Program-made: the position numbers and the translations under genes
Assembly (NCBI GenBank): GCA_963575745.1
Contig: CAUYUJ010019625.1
Span: 7,501-71,500 of the forward strand
DNA length: 64,000 nucleotides
Source of the DNA: Prorocentrum cordatum
Lineage: Eukaryota; Sar; Dinophyceae; Prorocentrales; Prorocentraceae
Direction: 5' to 3'
Shown: piece by piece, positions 44,440 to 53,536 of the stretch
How positions within the stretch are numbered: the stretch's first letter is position 1
Layout of the letters: every line of letters begins with the position of its first letter
Notes under the pieces: model-generated
What the model was told of the DNA's origin: nothing
What the model saw: only the letters and a program-made list of their open reading frames with translations
Database searches by the model: none

Positions 44440-44974
44440 GGGGCTTATCATGCACAAACCAATTCGGAAGCCGTCTTACGGCCCAGCAAACAGAGCTTGC
44501 ACGGGCCCGCGGCCGACCAGGCCCAGACCCCGAAACGCGACCGTCACTCCGCGCTCAGACCAACCACTGGCCTGGGGTCCGCCGTCCTGGCCGCCCTGGC
44601 GGCCCTGCCTCGCTCCTGAGCCTCGGCAGCGCTGGCAAAGCCGAAAGAGCCAAGGACTCCCTCGAAACCTGGGCGAAACAGACCCCCTGGGGCAGGCGGG
44701 GCGGGTGCCCGATCCCGCACCTCTGGGGGCTCCAAGGCGGGGGCTCTGGAGCCTGCAGGGGCCACTGGGTCCTCCGTGCCCACAGTGCCCTCGACCGAGC
44801 CAAGCGCCTCGGCCCACCTGGCACGGGTGGCCGCTGTGGGCCGAGCCAGCTGGTCGACCGGCTGCTTGGATTTCCCAGGCAGGATCGACTTCGCGAAATC
44901 GTTTCGCGCCTGCGCCCTGGAGCCCTTTTTGGCCCTGGGGTCGTCAGCGCGCTGTGCCCCGCTGCAGGCCTTGG
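44440..44974 (-). other. LINE 2 3' region
   Basis: Minus-strand sequence beyond the last stop of LINE 2. Another minus frame (to about 44544) continues in the same Ala/Pro/Arg-rich style as the end of the RNase H ORF, so the true C-terminus may lie here after one more frameshift. No microsatellite tail is adjacent; nearest is (GGA)n at 43690. Confidence 0.4.
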
Positions 44975-46678
44975 CTAGGCCCCTGTGGCAGTACTGGGGC
45001 TCCAAGCAATACATCCAGCACGCCACACACACCAAAAACTCAGGGCCGTCACCTCCAGAAACGCGCGATTCACGAAGACGGTGGCCGTTGACCTCCCAGA
45101 CCCCCGACTCGGCAGGGTCGTCCTGGGACGGCAACCACGCGAAACACTCGGAATAGAGACCCCCGACATTGGGCCAGAGTCTGGGGTCTCAAACTGGGGC
45201 CCTGGGGTCCTCCCCTGGCCAGCTGGGCCTGAGAGGGCTCGCGGAGGCAGAGCGGCTGCCGCAGCAGCAGGGGAGGCCGCAGGGGAAGGAGGGAGAGGGG
45301 GCTGCGACACAGCCGACGGGAGCGGGCTCAGTGCGCCCGCGGCCGAGGGCGCTGCCCGCTCCGCCTTCTCTGCGCGGCGACGCTGGACCGCACGAAGCAA
45401 GGCCGCCGACGCGCTCGACGCATCAGCGACTGGCTCACTGGGCCCGACGGGCCCCTCGCCTGACTCCTTCCTCTTGCGGACCTTCGTGTCGACCTGGTCC
45501 TGGGCCTGGGCTCCCTGGCTGGCCGCCGCTGCCGTCGCCAGCGCTGCTGCCGCCCCCAGGGCCGCCAGTCCGCCAGGGCCACGGGCAGTCGACTCCTCGG
45601 CCTCCAGCAGCGGCTCCAGGGCGGGCGACGGAGCGAAGGGGTCCAGGTCCACGAGGTCCAAGGAGGTGAGCGGCCAGGCATCCCTGAGCCCCGACTCGGT
45701 GATGCGCACCTCGAGGGCCGCCGCGCACCTGGCCACCTCCTTCGCCCGAGCCAGGCAGCCCTCCAACATCAGGGCGTCATGCTCCGCGATGGCGTGGAAA
45801 GCCGCTCCTTCCTTTGCCCTGGTGTCGGCGCGCCTGTTGCCCACGAGCTCGAAAAGGGTGAGATCCCCGTCCTGCACCGCGGCCTCGGCGCGGTGGGCGG
45901 GCACGTGTCGAATGATAACACCCTCCGCTGCATCGCCCACCCTGGCCCACACGTGGGCGTGCAGGGAGCTGGGGCCGCAGGCCTTGGTCAGGTTGGACGC
46001 AGCCTTCACCGTGCTCAGGCAGTCGCTGAGCAGCGTGTAGTTCCCGATGATGTCGGCGAGGCCGATGGCGGCAGCGTAGTCCTCGCCCGCCTTGGCCGTC
46101 TGCGACGGGAGGTCGCTGGGGGGCACTGCGCCCCACGCCTCGGCTATGAGCCTCCCCTCGGGAGCGTACACGATGACCGCCCAGCCAGCGCTCCCGACGT
46201 GCGGGAAGTCCCCGTTCAGGCACGAGCCGTCGGTGAATACAAAGGAACCGTCGGGCACCACCAGGATGCCGTCCCCCCACCCGCAGGATCGCCGCGCCCA
46301 GCTGTCCCCCCAGGCTGGCCTGGCCACCAGGAGGCTGATGTCGGCGAAAAGCCCCTGACTGAAGAGCTCGTCGAAGGGGGGCCCCATGCGGTGGGCCTGC
46401 TCCGCTGCCTGTCTCACCTGGCACGGGCAGTAGTCCCGCCTCCAGGCCGCCCAGGCTGGGCACACGTGGTGTCTGTGGTGCATCGTCCCAGGGGCGGCGC
46501 CGCAGAGCCTGCAGAGCGGGTCGATCTCACGCCCGTGCCTCGCCAGTCGGGCCTGGGGCCAGCTGGCCAGCGACGCCAAGCGTCCCAGGCACCCTTTGTG
46601 GTGAGCCGTCCAGGTTTCCGACTCCTTGGCGCCGAGGAGCTGGTTGATCGGCGTCCACCACGGCGGCGGCCGCCACTG
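44975..46678 (-). pseudogene. LINE 2 ORF2, C-terminal part: zinc knuckle and RNase H
   Basis: In the same frame as the reverse transcriptase upstream, separated only by TGA at 46679-46681. Just after that stop the frame reads QWRPPPWWTPINQLLGAKES, plausible linker, then C-x2-C-x(8)-H-x(4)-C (CRLCGAAPGTMHHRHHVC), the usual knuckle before RNase H. RNase H residues are VFTDGS (Asp, codon 46229-46231), AGEDYAA (Glu), LLSDCL (Asp), RHVPAH (His) and NRRADTRA (Asp), all present. The last ~200 residues are Ala/Pro/Ser-rich. There is no C-terminal Cys/His domain like that of LINE 1 and LINE 3. Without readthrough, RNase H would not be made. Confidence 0.85.
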
Positions 46679-49645
46679 TCAGAAGGTCTCGGGCCTGCTG
46701 ACGTACTCCTCGAGCGATGCCGCCTGACGCGCGTCCTCCTTGACCCTGGCGGCGAGGAAGGCGGGCGAGAACCTCTTGACGTCAAACTCGCTGCCCCCCC
46801 TGTCGGTCAGGACGCGCCCGTCAGCACTGAGACCCCAGCCGACCCGCCCTAGCGTGAGCACCAGCGCCGAGACGGGGTCGCGCACCGCGGCCCACGGCCT
46901 CTGCAGCGAGGCCAGACGGCTGCTGTCCCTGAGGCAGGCCTGCACGGCGGCAGGAGTGGCCTGGCCAGACCAGCTCATGGCCACGAAAGCCTGGACAGCC
47001 ATGCCCGTCGCAATCACCAGCGGATCCTGCCTCCAGCCCTGGGGCGCGCACTGCAAGCAGAAGGTCAGCGCGGCGCCCGTCGGCAGGTTGCAGGCGGCTT
47101 TCGCCGCAGATATCCTGAGCGCCCTCATGCGCCCAGGCGGGATCCCGTTGATGGCCGAGCCCCACAGGGCCTTGGCAGCGGGGCCTGCCCTCTGGATCTT
47201 GGCCTGCCTCATCCCCGAGCCGAAGATCCTGGTGAGGTTGTTGCCCTGCCGCAGCGCCGCCAGCTCCCTGGCCACCTGCGTCCCGACCCTGCGGTGGCTG
47301 CCCGCCGTCGCGTCGCCTTCAAGGTCGCGGTGGCCAGCGACGAATGCTTCGTCTGCGAGGGCCCAGTCGGCGTGCTGCTGCAGCTCTCTCCTCAGCTTCA
47401 CCGAGGAGGCCAGTGCCTTGGTCTTTCCCCAGTTGATGGGGAGCCGCTTGTCGCCCAGCACGGTGGCGACGCCCTTCGCGAACCTGGCGATCTGCGCGAC
47501 GACCAGGCTGCGCGTGCCGATGGCGTGCCCCGAGATGTCGTCAATCACGTTGACCACCCTGCCAATAGGCAGCAGCTTCCTCGACTGCAGCAGGAGGTCG
47601 TACAGCATGATATTCGCCATGGTCGTCGCACAGGAGCATCCAGCAATGACGGTGTCGTCGATGACCAGCTGCTCGCTGAGGGCTAGGTCGGCCCTGGCCC
47701 TGCGGGGGCCCGAATACAGCACGCACAGCGCCTGGATCAACCCAGTGTTGAAATCACAGCCCCGTGCCGCTTCGAGGAGCAGACCGTGGCTGATCTGCTC
47801 GTAGAACTTGCTGATGTCGAAGTAAACCGATGCAGCTTCGAAGTTCTTCTCTCGCGCCAGGCCGAGCAGGAGGTTGTGGATGCAGGCCGCCCTGTCGCAG
47901 CAGGTGTCCGAGTCTGCCCCCCAGTATTCGGGGAGCTTGTGGTCCCGCTCCCAGCCCGCGCAATACTTGCGCCTGATTCGGCTCCAGATGCGAAGCCACA
48001 TGCAGAGGAGTCCGATCGGGCGGCGGCCCCCGTCGGGCTTCCCCAGGAAGACGATGATCGCGGTGAAAAGCTCCGACGGCTGGGGGTGCCGTTCCCAGGC
48101 TGTCAAGATCTCAGCCAGCCTGTCAGCGCACACCCTGCCTAAGATGAGGATGAGCCTGGGGTGGAAGGCGTCCCATCCCAGAGCTGTCTTCCTGGGAAAG
48201 GTCTTCGCCGCTGCCAGCACCTCCTCCGCCGCGATGGCGTCCAGACCCAAGGGTTCGTCCCAGTTCTCGGGGCGGACGCCGGCGGGGCCCTCCTTGTGCC
48301 AGAGCGCCTTCCACTCCCGAAGGATCCTGTCCAGGGCCTGCTGCCCCACCAGCGGGACTGGGGGGGCCTCGCCCTCGCCAGGGCCGAGGATGGAGCCGGT
48401 CTCGAGGTTGGCCTGCTTGCTGATCGCGTGGGCGCCCTTCCCGTTCCCACTGAGGGCCTCGGCCATGAACTCCTTCCAGCGCTGCCTGGCGAGCTTCACG
48501 CCCTCCCTGCGCTTGACCTCAATTGCGGCGCTGATGGCCTGGAGGAAGATGCCGCCCTGCTGCGACCTGACCGAGATCTCCTCCATCATCGTCGCCATCT
48601 TGGTGCCGCCGAACATCTCGCAGCCCGCTGCCTCAAACTTGGGGGCCAAGCCTAGTGCTGCCGCCTGCAGACGCTTGACGTGATTGCGGTGCCCAGGCGA
48701 GGGGTGGGGCACCGACGCCGCGGCCGCCAGCTGAGTGGCCAGGCGCCCCAAAGTGATCCAGCAGCGGGTAAGCGGGCTGGTCCTGCGCACCTCCTCCGAG
48801 CGCAGGAGGTGGATGAGCTGCTTGGGTACCCTCTTAAGCCCCTGCGCCCTGCCTCTGTACTTGGCGCCGTCCTTGATGCCGAGGAGGTGTACCAGGCGCT
48901 CCTCCGCCTGGTCGAAGAACTCGATGATCGCCTTGTTTGGGCTCCCACTCTCGTCCAGGAGCGGCGCCTTCCAGTCCGTCAGCGAGTCCTCCTCCTCTGG
49001 CTCAGGCTGGATCCCCTCCTGCTTGGCCGCAGGCAGCTCGAAAGGCTTGGGGCCCTTCTGCACCCAGACTCCTGCCTGGCTGCTCAGCTTCTCGAAGGTG
49101 AGCCTTACGGGGACGCGCGGGTGCGTGGTCGCCTGTCTGAGCACCGACACCTTCGGCCCTAGCCCCGCCAGGACGTCCGAGATCACGAAGAAGTCACATG
49201 TGCTATCTCCGCAGGTCGGCTCGTCAGGCGCCAAAATCACCGCCCCCACCGCGCGTGGCCACCACGAGCTGCTGAGGAGGCTGGGCTCCAAGTTCCAGTC
49301 CGCCCCTACTACGAAGGGCTCCCGCAACCCCAGGAGGAAACCCTGCAGCTCGCTCAAGAGGTCCACGTTGGTCTCATTGAGCTTGACCGAGCACTGTAGG
49401 TACAGACTGACGCACACCACGACCAGGTCCCCGAAGGCGACGCGCCTCGCCACGATCCTTGGGGCGCGCTGGCCCCAGACCCGGTCGATCGAGGCCACTC
49501 CGCGGTGCTCACCGACCAGCCCGGCGACCCCCGAAGAGACGGCTTGGACCGCCGCCCCTGTGCTGCGGCACTCTCCGAAGGCCGCGTTGATGCCGTTCCG
49601 CTTGCACCAGGCACGGGCCGAGCCTTCAGCCAACGCCGAGGTACA
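46679..49645 (-). pseudogene. LINE 2 ORF2, endonuclease C-terminal part and reverse transcriptase
   Basis: The frame joins the endonuclease at about 49,640. APE endonuclease motifs: SGVAGLVGEHRG, FVVGADWNLEP (Asp/Asn, ~49,300), CDFFVIS (Asp) and THPRVPV (His). Reverse transcriptase: an R-PIGLL palm entry, motif A VYFDISKFYEQ (Asp codon 47816-47818), motif B AGCSCATTMAN, motif C NVIDDISGH with both Asp (codons 47537-47542). The thumb and connection follow; the frame ends in TGA after RPETF at 46679. The polymerase active site is intact. GC3 is high throughout, as in LINE 3. Confidence 0.9.
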
Positions 49646-50050
49646 CGTCGTCCCTGACCTTCTCGCCCAGCAGCTGTTCGAGGGCCGCCTGGGACTCGGC
49701 CCAAGTGGAGCCGTTGATGCTGAGGAAGCTGGCACCCTGCTGCGCCGAGGGCCGCACCAGCTTGGCCAGCTGGAGACATGCGGCCGCGGCGGGCACCATC
49801 GCGCCTGCCTCCTCAGCCCTGGGCTGGGGACGGCGCTTCGCCGTGCAAACGAGGTCCAAGGGGGGACTCACGCCCGAGCCTGTAGCCACGCCATCCTGAA
49901 GGAGCAACCCACTATTACATATGGGTCCTCGGCTGGGCTGCGGACCGCCAGTCCCTTGGCCGCGCTGCTCCTCCAGACTCCCGTTGTACCTGGGGTCAAA
50001 GATGCCGAGGCCGCCTGCCTGCTGCCCAGAGCGCGCCCAAGGCATCGCGC
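49626..50050 (-). pseudogene. LINE 2 ORF2, endonuclease N-terminal part (separate frame)
   Basis: A third minus frame reads FLSINGSTWAESQAALEQLL then DDVYLGV before a stop at 49626. SINGSTW and DDVYL fit the first Asn-bearing strand and following helix/strand of an APE-type endonuclease, and the continuation AEGSARAW is found one frame over, so one base shift near 49,640 splits the domain. Between this and ORF1 is ~80 residues of Gly/Pro-rich linker. Confidence 0.75.
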
Positions 50051-51066
50051 AGCTTGCGCTTGGCCTCGTCTCTCTGCTCGGGGGTCGCTTCACGGAGGGC
50101 TGCTGAGGCTGCAGCGTACTCCTCGCGCTTCTCCTCCCAGCCCTCTCCTCCCAGCAGCTCCATGTCGATGTCGTCTGACTCTGGCACAGGTTTGTGCTCG
50201 CCGCCTGCGTCTGACTCCCCAGCAGCAGGACCAGGAGGAGCAGCAGCGGCCCTGGCCGCGGCAGCAGCCTTCTTGCTGTCGCTGGCTGCGTTCTGCAAGC
50301 GGGCCAGGACCGCGAGGGCGTCCTTGGCCTCCTGGCTGGCGGCGACGTCCTCATCCAGTCCAGCTGCGACTGCCAGAATCGGGTCGGGGAACTCGCTGGC
50401 CTGCAACTTGACCAACTTGGCCTCCCCCTCTGAGAGCTTCTGGTTCTCGTCGCCGAGCGAAGCCCTGAGCTCCAGGAGCTCCTTGTCGAGAGCGGCCTGC
50501 TGCTCCAAGATGGCTGACTCGCGGGCCTCGAGCTTCTTGATCTTGTCTCGCATGGCCTTGACCCTCCAGCGCTGCGTCTGAGCGGTGGGCTGTTTGCTCT
50601 CGAGCGTCTTCGACTCCGCAGCCTTTTCTGCCTCTTCCACCGCGCTGGTGTCAAGCCCCTCCTTCGCCAAGAAGGTGCGTACGTCCTTGAAGGAGATGCC
50701 AGCACTCGCCTCGGCCGACTTCCTGGGCGGGGGCTTGCGCCCTTTCCAGGGCTCCGACGGGGACGGGGCCTCGCCCTTGAGCTCTGCCACCTGCTTCTGC
50801 AACTGCTGCAGCTGCGCCAGGAGCTGTCCCTGTCCTGGCGGGCCCTGAGCCCAGGCCCCGCGCGGGCGAGACGTGCTGGGTGCTGGCCCGTTGGCTGCTG
50901 CTGCCGAGAGCTTGGCTGCCTGCACCACGTGGGAGGGAGCAGCCTTCCAGCACTGGCGGCAGCGCGTCCTGGAAGCCCAGTTGCCATCACAGCCGCAGGA
51001 GCAAGACCAGAGGGGTGTCTTACACGCGCCTGAGATGATGCCAGGGTCCGATTGTGCCGGCGCCAT
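49996..51066 (-). CDS. LINE 2 ORF1: RanBP2-like zinc finger, coiled-coil protein
   Basis: ATG at 51066-51064 (GGCGCC ATG GCG) to TGA at 49996-49998, 356 residues. Residues 20-39 show W-x-C-x-C-x-C-x2-N-x6-C-x2-C, the RanBP2-type finger layout. Residues ~95-110 are a Gln-rich helix, ~175-260 a strongly charged coiled coil with repeated LEARES / LRASLGDEN-like heptads, ~275-330 Ala-rich and acidic. In LINEs such ORF1 proteins bind the element RNA; that role is inferred. ORF1 and the endonuclease frame overlap in a different phase, so ORF2 would need a +1 shift, or this is decay. Confidence 0.8.
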   Translation of the reverse strand: MAPAQSDPGIISGACKTPLWSCSCGCDGNWASRTRCRQCWKAAPSHVVQAAKLSAAAANGPAPSTSRPRGAWAQGPPGQGQLLAQLQQLQKQVAELKGEAPSPSEPWKGRKPPPRKSAEASAGISFKDVRTFLAKEGLDTSAVEEAEKAAESKTLESKQPTAQTQRWRVKAMRDKIKKLEARESAILEQQAALDKELLELRASLGDENQKLSEGEAKLVKLQASEFPDPILAVAAGLDEDVAASQEAKDALAVLARLQNAASDSKKAAAAARAAAAPPGPAAGESDAGGEHKPVPESDDIDMELLGGEGWEEKREEYAAASAALREATPEQRDEAKRKLRDALGALWAAGRRPRHL

Positions 51067-51114
51067 GGCCCGCGGGCTGCCACGGGTGGGGCCGTCGTCG
51101 TGAAAGTTGGTTCG

Positions 51115-51150
51115 TGCCCACTACGCCGCTTCGAAGTAAGTGGGCACAAT
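51115..51150. other. Hairpin near the 5' end of LINE 2
   Basis: CGTGCCCACTACGCC ... AAGTAAGTGGGCAC forms an 11-bp stem, 50-85 nt upstream of the ORF1 ATG on the minus strand. Could lie in the 5' UTR. Confidence 0.5.
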
Positions 51151-51195
51151 CGCGAGCTGTCTCCAGCTCAAGAATACCAGCTCGCGCCGAAACGG

Positions 51196-51375
51196 CTCAG
51201 TCGAGGCGTGAACCTAAGGAATCCTAAATAAGGAACGAGGCCCCTATGTTCCATAGGTTAAACTTCGATTTCGTATCGAAAACCAAAAGAAAACCTGAGG
51301 CAAGCTGCGAAACACTTAAGGAACGCGGAGCCCCTCCCCAACGAAAATGGTTCCTTCTTCTTGGCCCCGACTGTA
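51196..51375. mobile_element. Family E TIR element, copy 2
   Basis: CTCAGTCGAGGCGTGAACCT to GGCCCCGACTGTA. About 75-80 percent similar by eye to 42707-42886. On plus the right edge reads ACTGTAG with the next base, as in copy 1. Sits just upstream of LINE 2. Confidence 0.8.
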
Positions 51376-51448
51376 GTGGAGGACAGGCCTTGGAGGCTGT
51401 CCGAGTTCCGGCACCCCGCCACCACGAGTGAAGCTCTTTGGACTGTCG

Positions 51449-51565
51449 CTTCTCCCGCACTGGGACCGCCCGAGGGGAACTGCTGGTTTCTTCCCGTGGC
51501 ACCAGAGCGGGGTCGAGCTTGCTCGGATCCGTTCTGCAGGCCGCCAAGTTGCGCCCAGATTATCT
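51449..51565 (+). repeat. 117-bp direct repeat, left copy
   Basis: CTTCTCCCGCACTGGGACCG to CAGATTATCT. Repeated at 51730-51846 with about six substitutions; family A copy 6 sits exactly between. Confidence 0.9.
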
Positions 51566-51728
51566 CGAAGGGGCCCCAGGACACACAAATAAATACACAC
51601 AAATAAAAAGATCCCCCATATTTTCCAATATTTTCTGGGTTTTTGTCTCCCCCCCCACTTCCCATATTTTCCCACATTTTCCTGGGAATCGACGATTACT
51701 GGTGTCTGTGTGTTTTTTCCCCTCCTGA
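51566..51728 (+). mobile_element. Family A TIR element, copy 6
   Basis: CGAAGGGGCCCCAGGACACA to TTTTTTCCCCTCCTGA, flanked on both sides by the 117-bp direct repeat, not by a short target duplication. Confidence 0.85.
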
Positions 51729-51729
51729 G

Positions 51730-51846
51730 CTTCTTCCGCACTGGGACCGCCTGAGGGGAACTGCTGGTTTCTTCCTGTGGCACCAGAGCAGGGTCGAGCT
51801 TGCTCGGATCCGTTCCGCAGGCCGCCGAGTTGCGCCCAGATTATCT
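51730..51846 (+). repeat. 117-bp direct repeat, right copy
   Basis: CTTCTTCCGCACTGGGACCG to CAGATTATCT. Confidence 0.9.
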
Positions 51847-51964
51847 GCTATGCACATGCCAGGGGCCTCGGGCCCACGAACCGGGCACGGCGGCGAGATG
51901 TGCCGAAAGCCACTGCTCAGGTTTGTGTCGTGCTGACCCTGGCGGTGGTTCCTGCCACCGCGGG

Positions 51965-52020
51965 GATCGTTCAACCCTGAACGATCGGCCGTTTCCGAAA
52001 CGTCAGATCGTTCAACATCG
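51965..52020. other. GATCGTTCA hairpin plus third half-site
   Basis: GATCGTTCA-ACCC-TGAACGATC (51965-51986) is a perfect 9-bp stem; a further GATCGTTCAAC follows at 52007. Could be a protein-binding site or part of a small element. Confidence 0.5.
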
Positions 52021-52351
52021 ACCGCTTCTGGGTCGCCCGCGGCGTTCAACGTTGAACGCCGGCGGCGGGGTCGCCGTGGGGCGACACGACGCGGACCGAC
52101 CGTAGACAGAGGTGGTCTCTGTCTCTTCTCCAGCCTCGAGGGGCCGCAGAAGCCGCTCGGGGATCATCGTCGCCATGCCTCCGTGCGCGCCTCGGCTCAC
52201 TCGCACGCCATCCTCCACCTTTCGTGTCCTCGCTGGGACGTCCAGTCCCCGTGCATGTTTCGGCTCCGTGCGCGTATTCTTCGCACGACGATCCAGGATG
52301 CTCCTCTAGAAGTCTCAAAATCCCCCCCTGAATAAGCACCCCCACACGCAA
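52012..52351 (-). other. Possible further 3' exon of the minus-strand host gene
   Basis: All three minus frames are open over much of this block; one ends TGA at 52012 and contains GGMATMIPERLLRPLEAGEE with high GC3. If the exon ending near 52460 used a GAG|GTTCAAGG donor, in-phase acceptors exist at TTATTCAG and CTTCTAG here. The true reading frame cannot be decided. Confidence 0.25.
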
Positions 52352-52355
52352 AGTC

Positions 52356-52431
52356 GTTTAGTAAACGCGCCCAAAGAAGGAATCGAACAGGGCAGGGCTG
52401 TTTAGTAAACGCCCAGGGCCGTTTAGTAAAC
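52356..52431. other. Three near-palindromic GTTTAGTAAAC sites
   Basis: GTTTAGTAAAC (5-bp arms, one central base) at 52356-52366, 52400-52410 and 52421-52431, each in CG-containing context. The stop codon TAA of the host-gene frame (52423-52425) lies in the last one. Confidence 0.8.
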
Positions 52432-53440
52432 GCCAATTGTCCGGTCCAGGTGGTTTTTCCTCCCTTGAACCTCGATGGTCCTCGCCGAGACGAAACGCAC
52501 ACGTCCGAGCGATGGCAAGCCTGGGGGAAACTCAAAGGTACTGATACCGCTCCTCCCTGGACTGGGGCGCGTCGTGACCAGAATGTCGATGCGAATCCAG
52601 CGGTGGCGACGAGAGCCTCCCAGGAGGCCTAAAGAGGGGAAAACGAGCGAAGGGCAGCGGTATCCGTACCTTTTCCTCCTCTGACCCCTGGCGTCCTGGA
52701 TGGACACCGTGAGGGAGTCGAACGCGAAGAAGCCGAACATGAGGCCGATGCCCCACCAGGCGCCGCTGGCACCGCTGCTGCTCCGCGCGGGGAAGATGTG
52801 CCCGCCAGCGACGTAGCAGATTACGCCGATCGTGAAGAGGAGGCCGACAATCCAGTCCAACACCCTCCTGAGGGGCGGCCGAGGGAGGGAGCGAGGAGGA
52901 ACAAGCTGAACACGCGTGGCTCACTCTGGAAACACTTAGGGGGCCACATGCCAACCCTACCCCTACCCCCCACGACTTCTGAGGGGGAGGGTGGGGTTCA
53001 CTTCGTTCGGGACCTCCCGAGCGAAGTGAACCCCACCCTCCCCCTCAGAAATCGTGGGGGGTAGGGGTAGGGTTCGCATGTGGCCCCCTAACCCTGGATC
53101 AACGAGAACAAGCAGCACCTCCTGGGAGGGCCACCTGTGCTTTTCACCGGCCTTTGGCGGCTTGCCGCCGGCGGGGCCGCCCACGTTCCACTTCCGGTGG
53201 CCTCCGCTGAGAAAGAAATACCGTCTCATCCTCCTCCTCCTCCAGCTCCTCCGTCTCCGTCTCCTCCTCCTCCTCCTCCTCCTCCTCCTCCTCCTCCTCC
53301 TCCTCCTCCTCCTCCGCTTCCTCCCCCCACTCCTAGCCCTTTCGATCAGGGTCGGCGGCACCGGCCGTCAGGCCTCTCCAATACCATCTTCTGGGTCCCC
53401 CGAAGAGGAAGCCTTCAATGGAACGAGCCATATGAACTGC
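52423..53440 (-). CDS. Host gene, four 3' exons of a membrane protein
   Basis: Minus-strand exons 53440-53385, 53206-53093, 52867-52670 and 52540-52423 splice in a consistent phase: each ends with two codon bases and the next starts with one. Splice sites are CTCAG|GCAG and ATG|GTAT, TTTCTCAG|CGG and AGG|GTTAGG, CCCCTCAG|GAGG and AAAAG|GTAC, then ATCAG|TACC; stop TAA at 52425-52423. The third exon is strongly GC3-biased and gives two transmembrane helices, VLDWIVGLLFTIGVICYVAG and a WWGIGLMFGFFAFDSLTVSI segment, followed by a basic RGQRRK tail; preceding exons are polar. An upstream exon may end at 53521 (CTGTTGCAG|GTCC). No family is recognised. Introns of 129 and 80 bp are wholly TIR elements. 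The last exon may instead splice to 52.3-52.0 kb. Confidence 0.55.
52541..52669 (-). mobile_element. Introner-like element I (129-bp intron)
   Basis: Minus-strand intron GTACGGATACCGCT ... AGCGGTATCAG. Its ends are inverted: plus-strand arms AAAGGTACTGATACCGCTCC (52534-52553) and the inverse of AAAGGTACGGATACCGCTGC (52654-52673). Donor GT and acceptor AG lie inside the TIRs. The length is a multiple of three, so unspliced RNA stays open. No target duplication seen. Confidence 0.7.
52936..53091. mobile_element. Family G near-perfect palindrome at a splice donor
   Basis: 156 bp with ~72-bp arms: TTAGGGGGCCACATGCCAAC ... inverse, loop CGGGACCTCCCG-like. On the minus strand its first base follows the G of the host-gene donor (AGG|G-TTAGGGGG), so the TIR supplies the T of GT; the other end reads CCCCCTAAG. 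It occupies 156 of the 225-bp intron 53092-52868. Confidence 0.85.
53207..53384 (-). other. Intron containing (CTC)n tract
   Basis: 178-bp host-gene intron on the minus strand, GTATTGGAG ... TTTCTTTCTCAG; 53222-53325 is CTC-rich on plus. AATACCATCT and AATACCGTCT at the two ends are near-identical direct repeats. Confidence 0.5.
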
Positions 53441-53520
53441 CTGAGGTCCGCGCGGCTTACTTGGATCGGCGCAGCAGGCGAAGCCAGGGGGGCATCATCC
53501 AAAAATGATTCCGCGCGGAC
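53441..53520 (-). mobile_element. Family F introner-like element, copy 3 (80-bp intron)
   Basis: Minus strand GTCCGCGCGGAATC ... CCGCGCGGACCTCAG. TIR AGGTCCGCGCGG at both ends (53444-53455 and 53511-53522). Excision joins CTGTTGCAG to GCAGTTCAT in phase with the following exon. Confidence 0.7.
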
Positions 53521-53536
53521 CTGCAACAGGTTAAGT

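Larger units (their letters stand above)
44975..51066 (-). mobile_element. LINE 2: full-length but damaged non-LTR retrotransposon
   Basis: About 6.1 kb on the minus strand with the order ORF1 (zinc finger and coiled coil), APE endonuclease, reverse transcriptase, CCHC-like knuckle, RNase H, disordered tail. Three lesions separate the parts: a frame change where ORF1 meets the endonuclease, a second near 49,640, and an in-frame TGA at 46679-46681. The parts otherwise run in a consistent order, so decay is recent or some breaks are functional. Confidence 0.9.

Noticed and set aside
44985-50411. Long plus-strand open frames opposite LINE 2 (for example 44985-46040, 45779-46852, 48735-50411)
   Set aside because: Antisense shadows of the GC3-rich retrotransposon; the minus frames hold all catalytic motifs.
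52628-52669. Alternative 41-bp intron ending CCCTCTTTAG in the host gene
   Set aside because: It would be unusually short and leave the inverted partner of the TIR in the exon; the 129-bp TIR-to-TIR intron is simpler and in phase.
52868-53092. Acceptor at the far end of palindrome G (CCCCCTAAG)
   Set aside because: Using it would put the next exon in a frame that destroys the two hydrophobic helices; the CCCCTCAG acceptor at 52868 preserves them.
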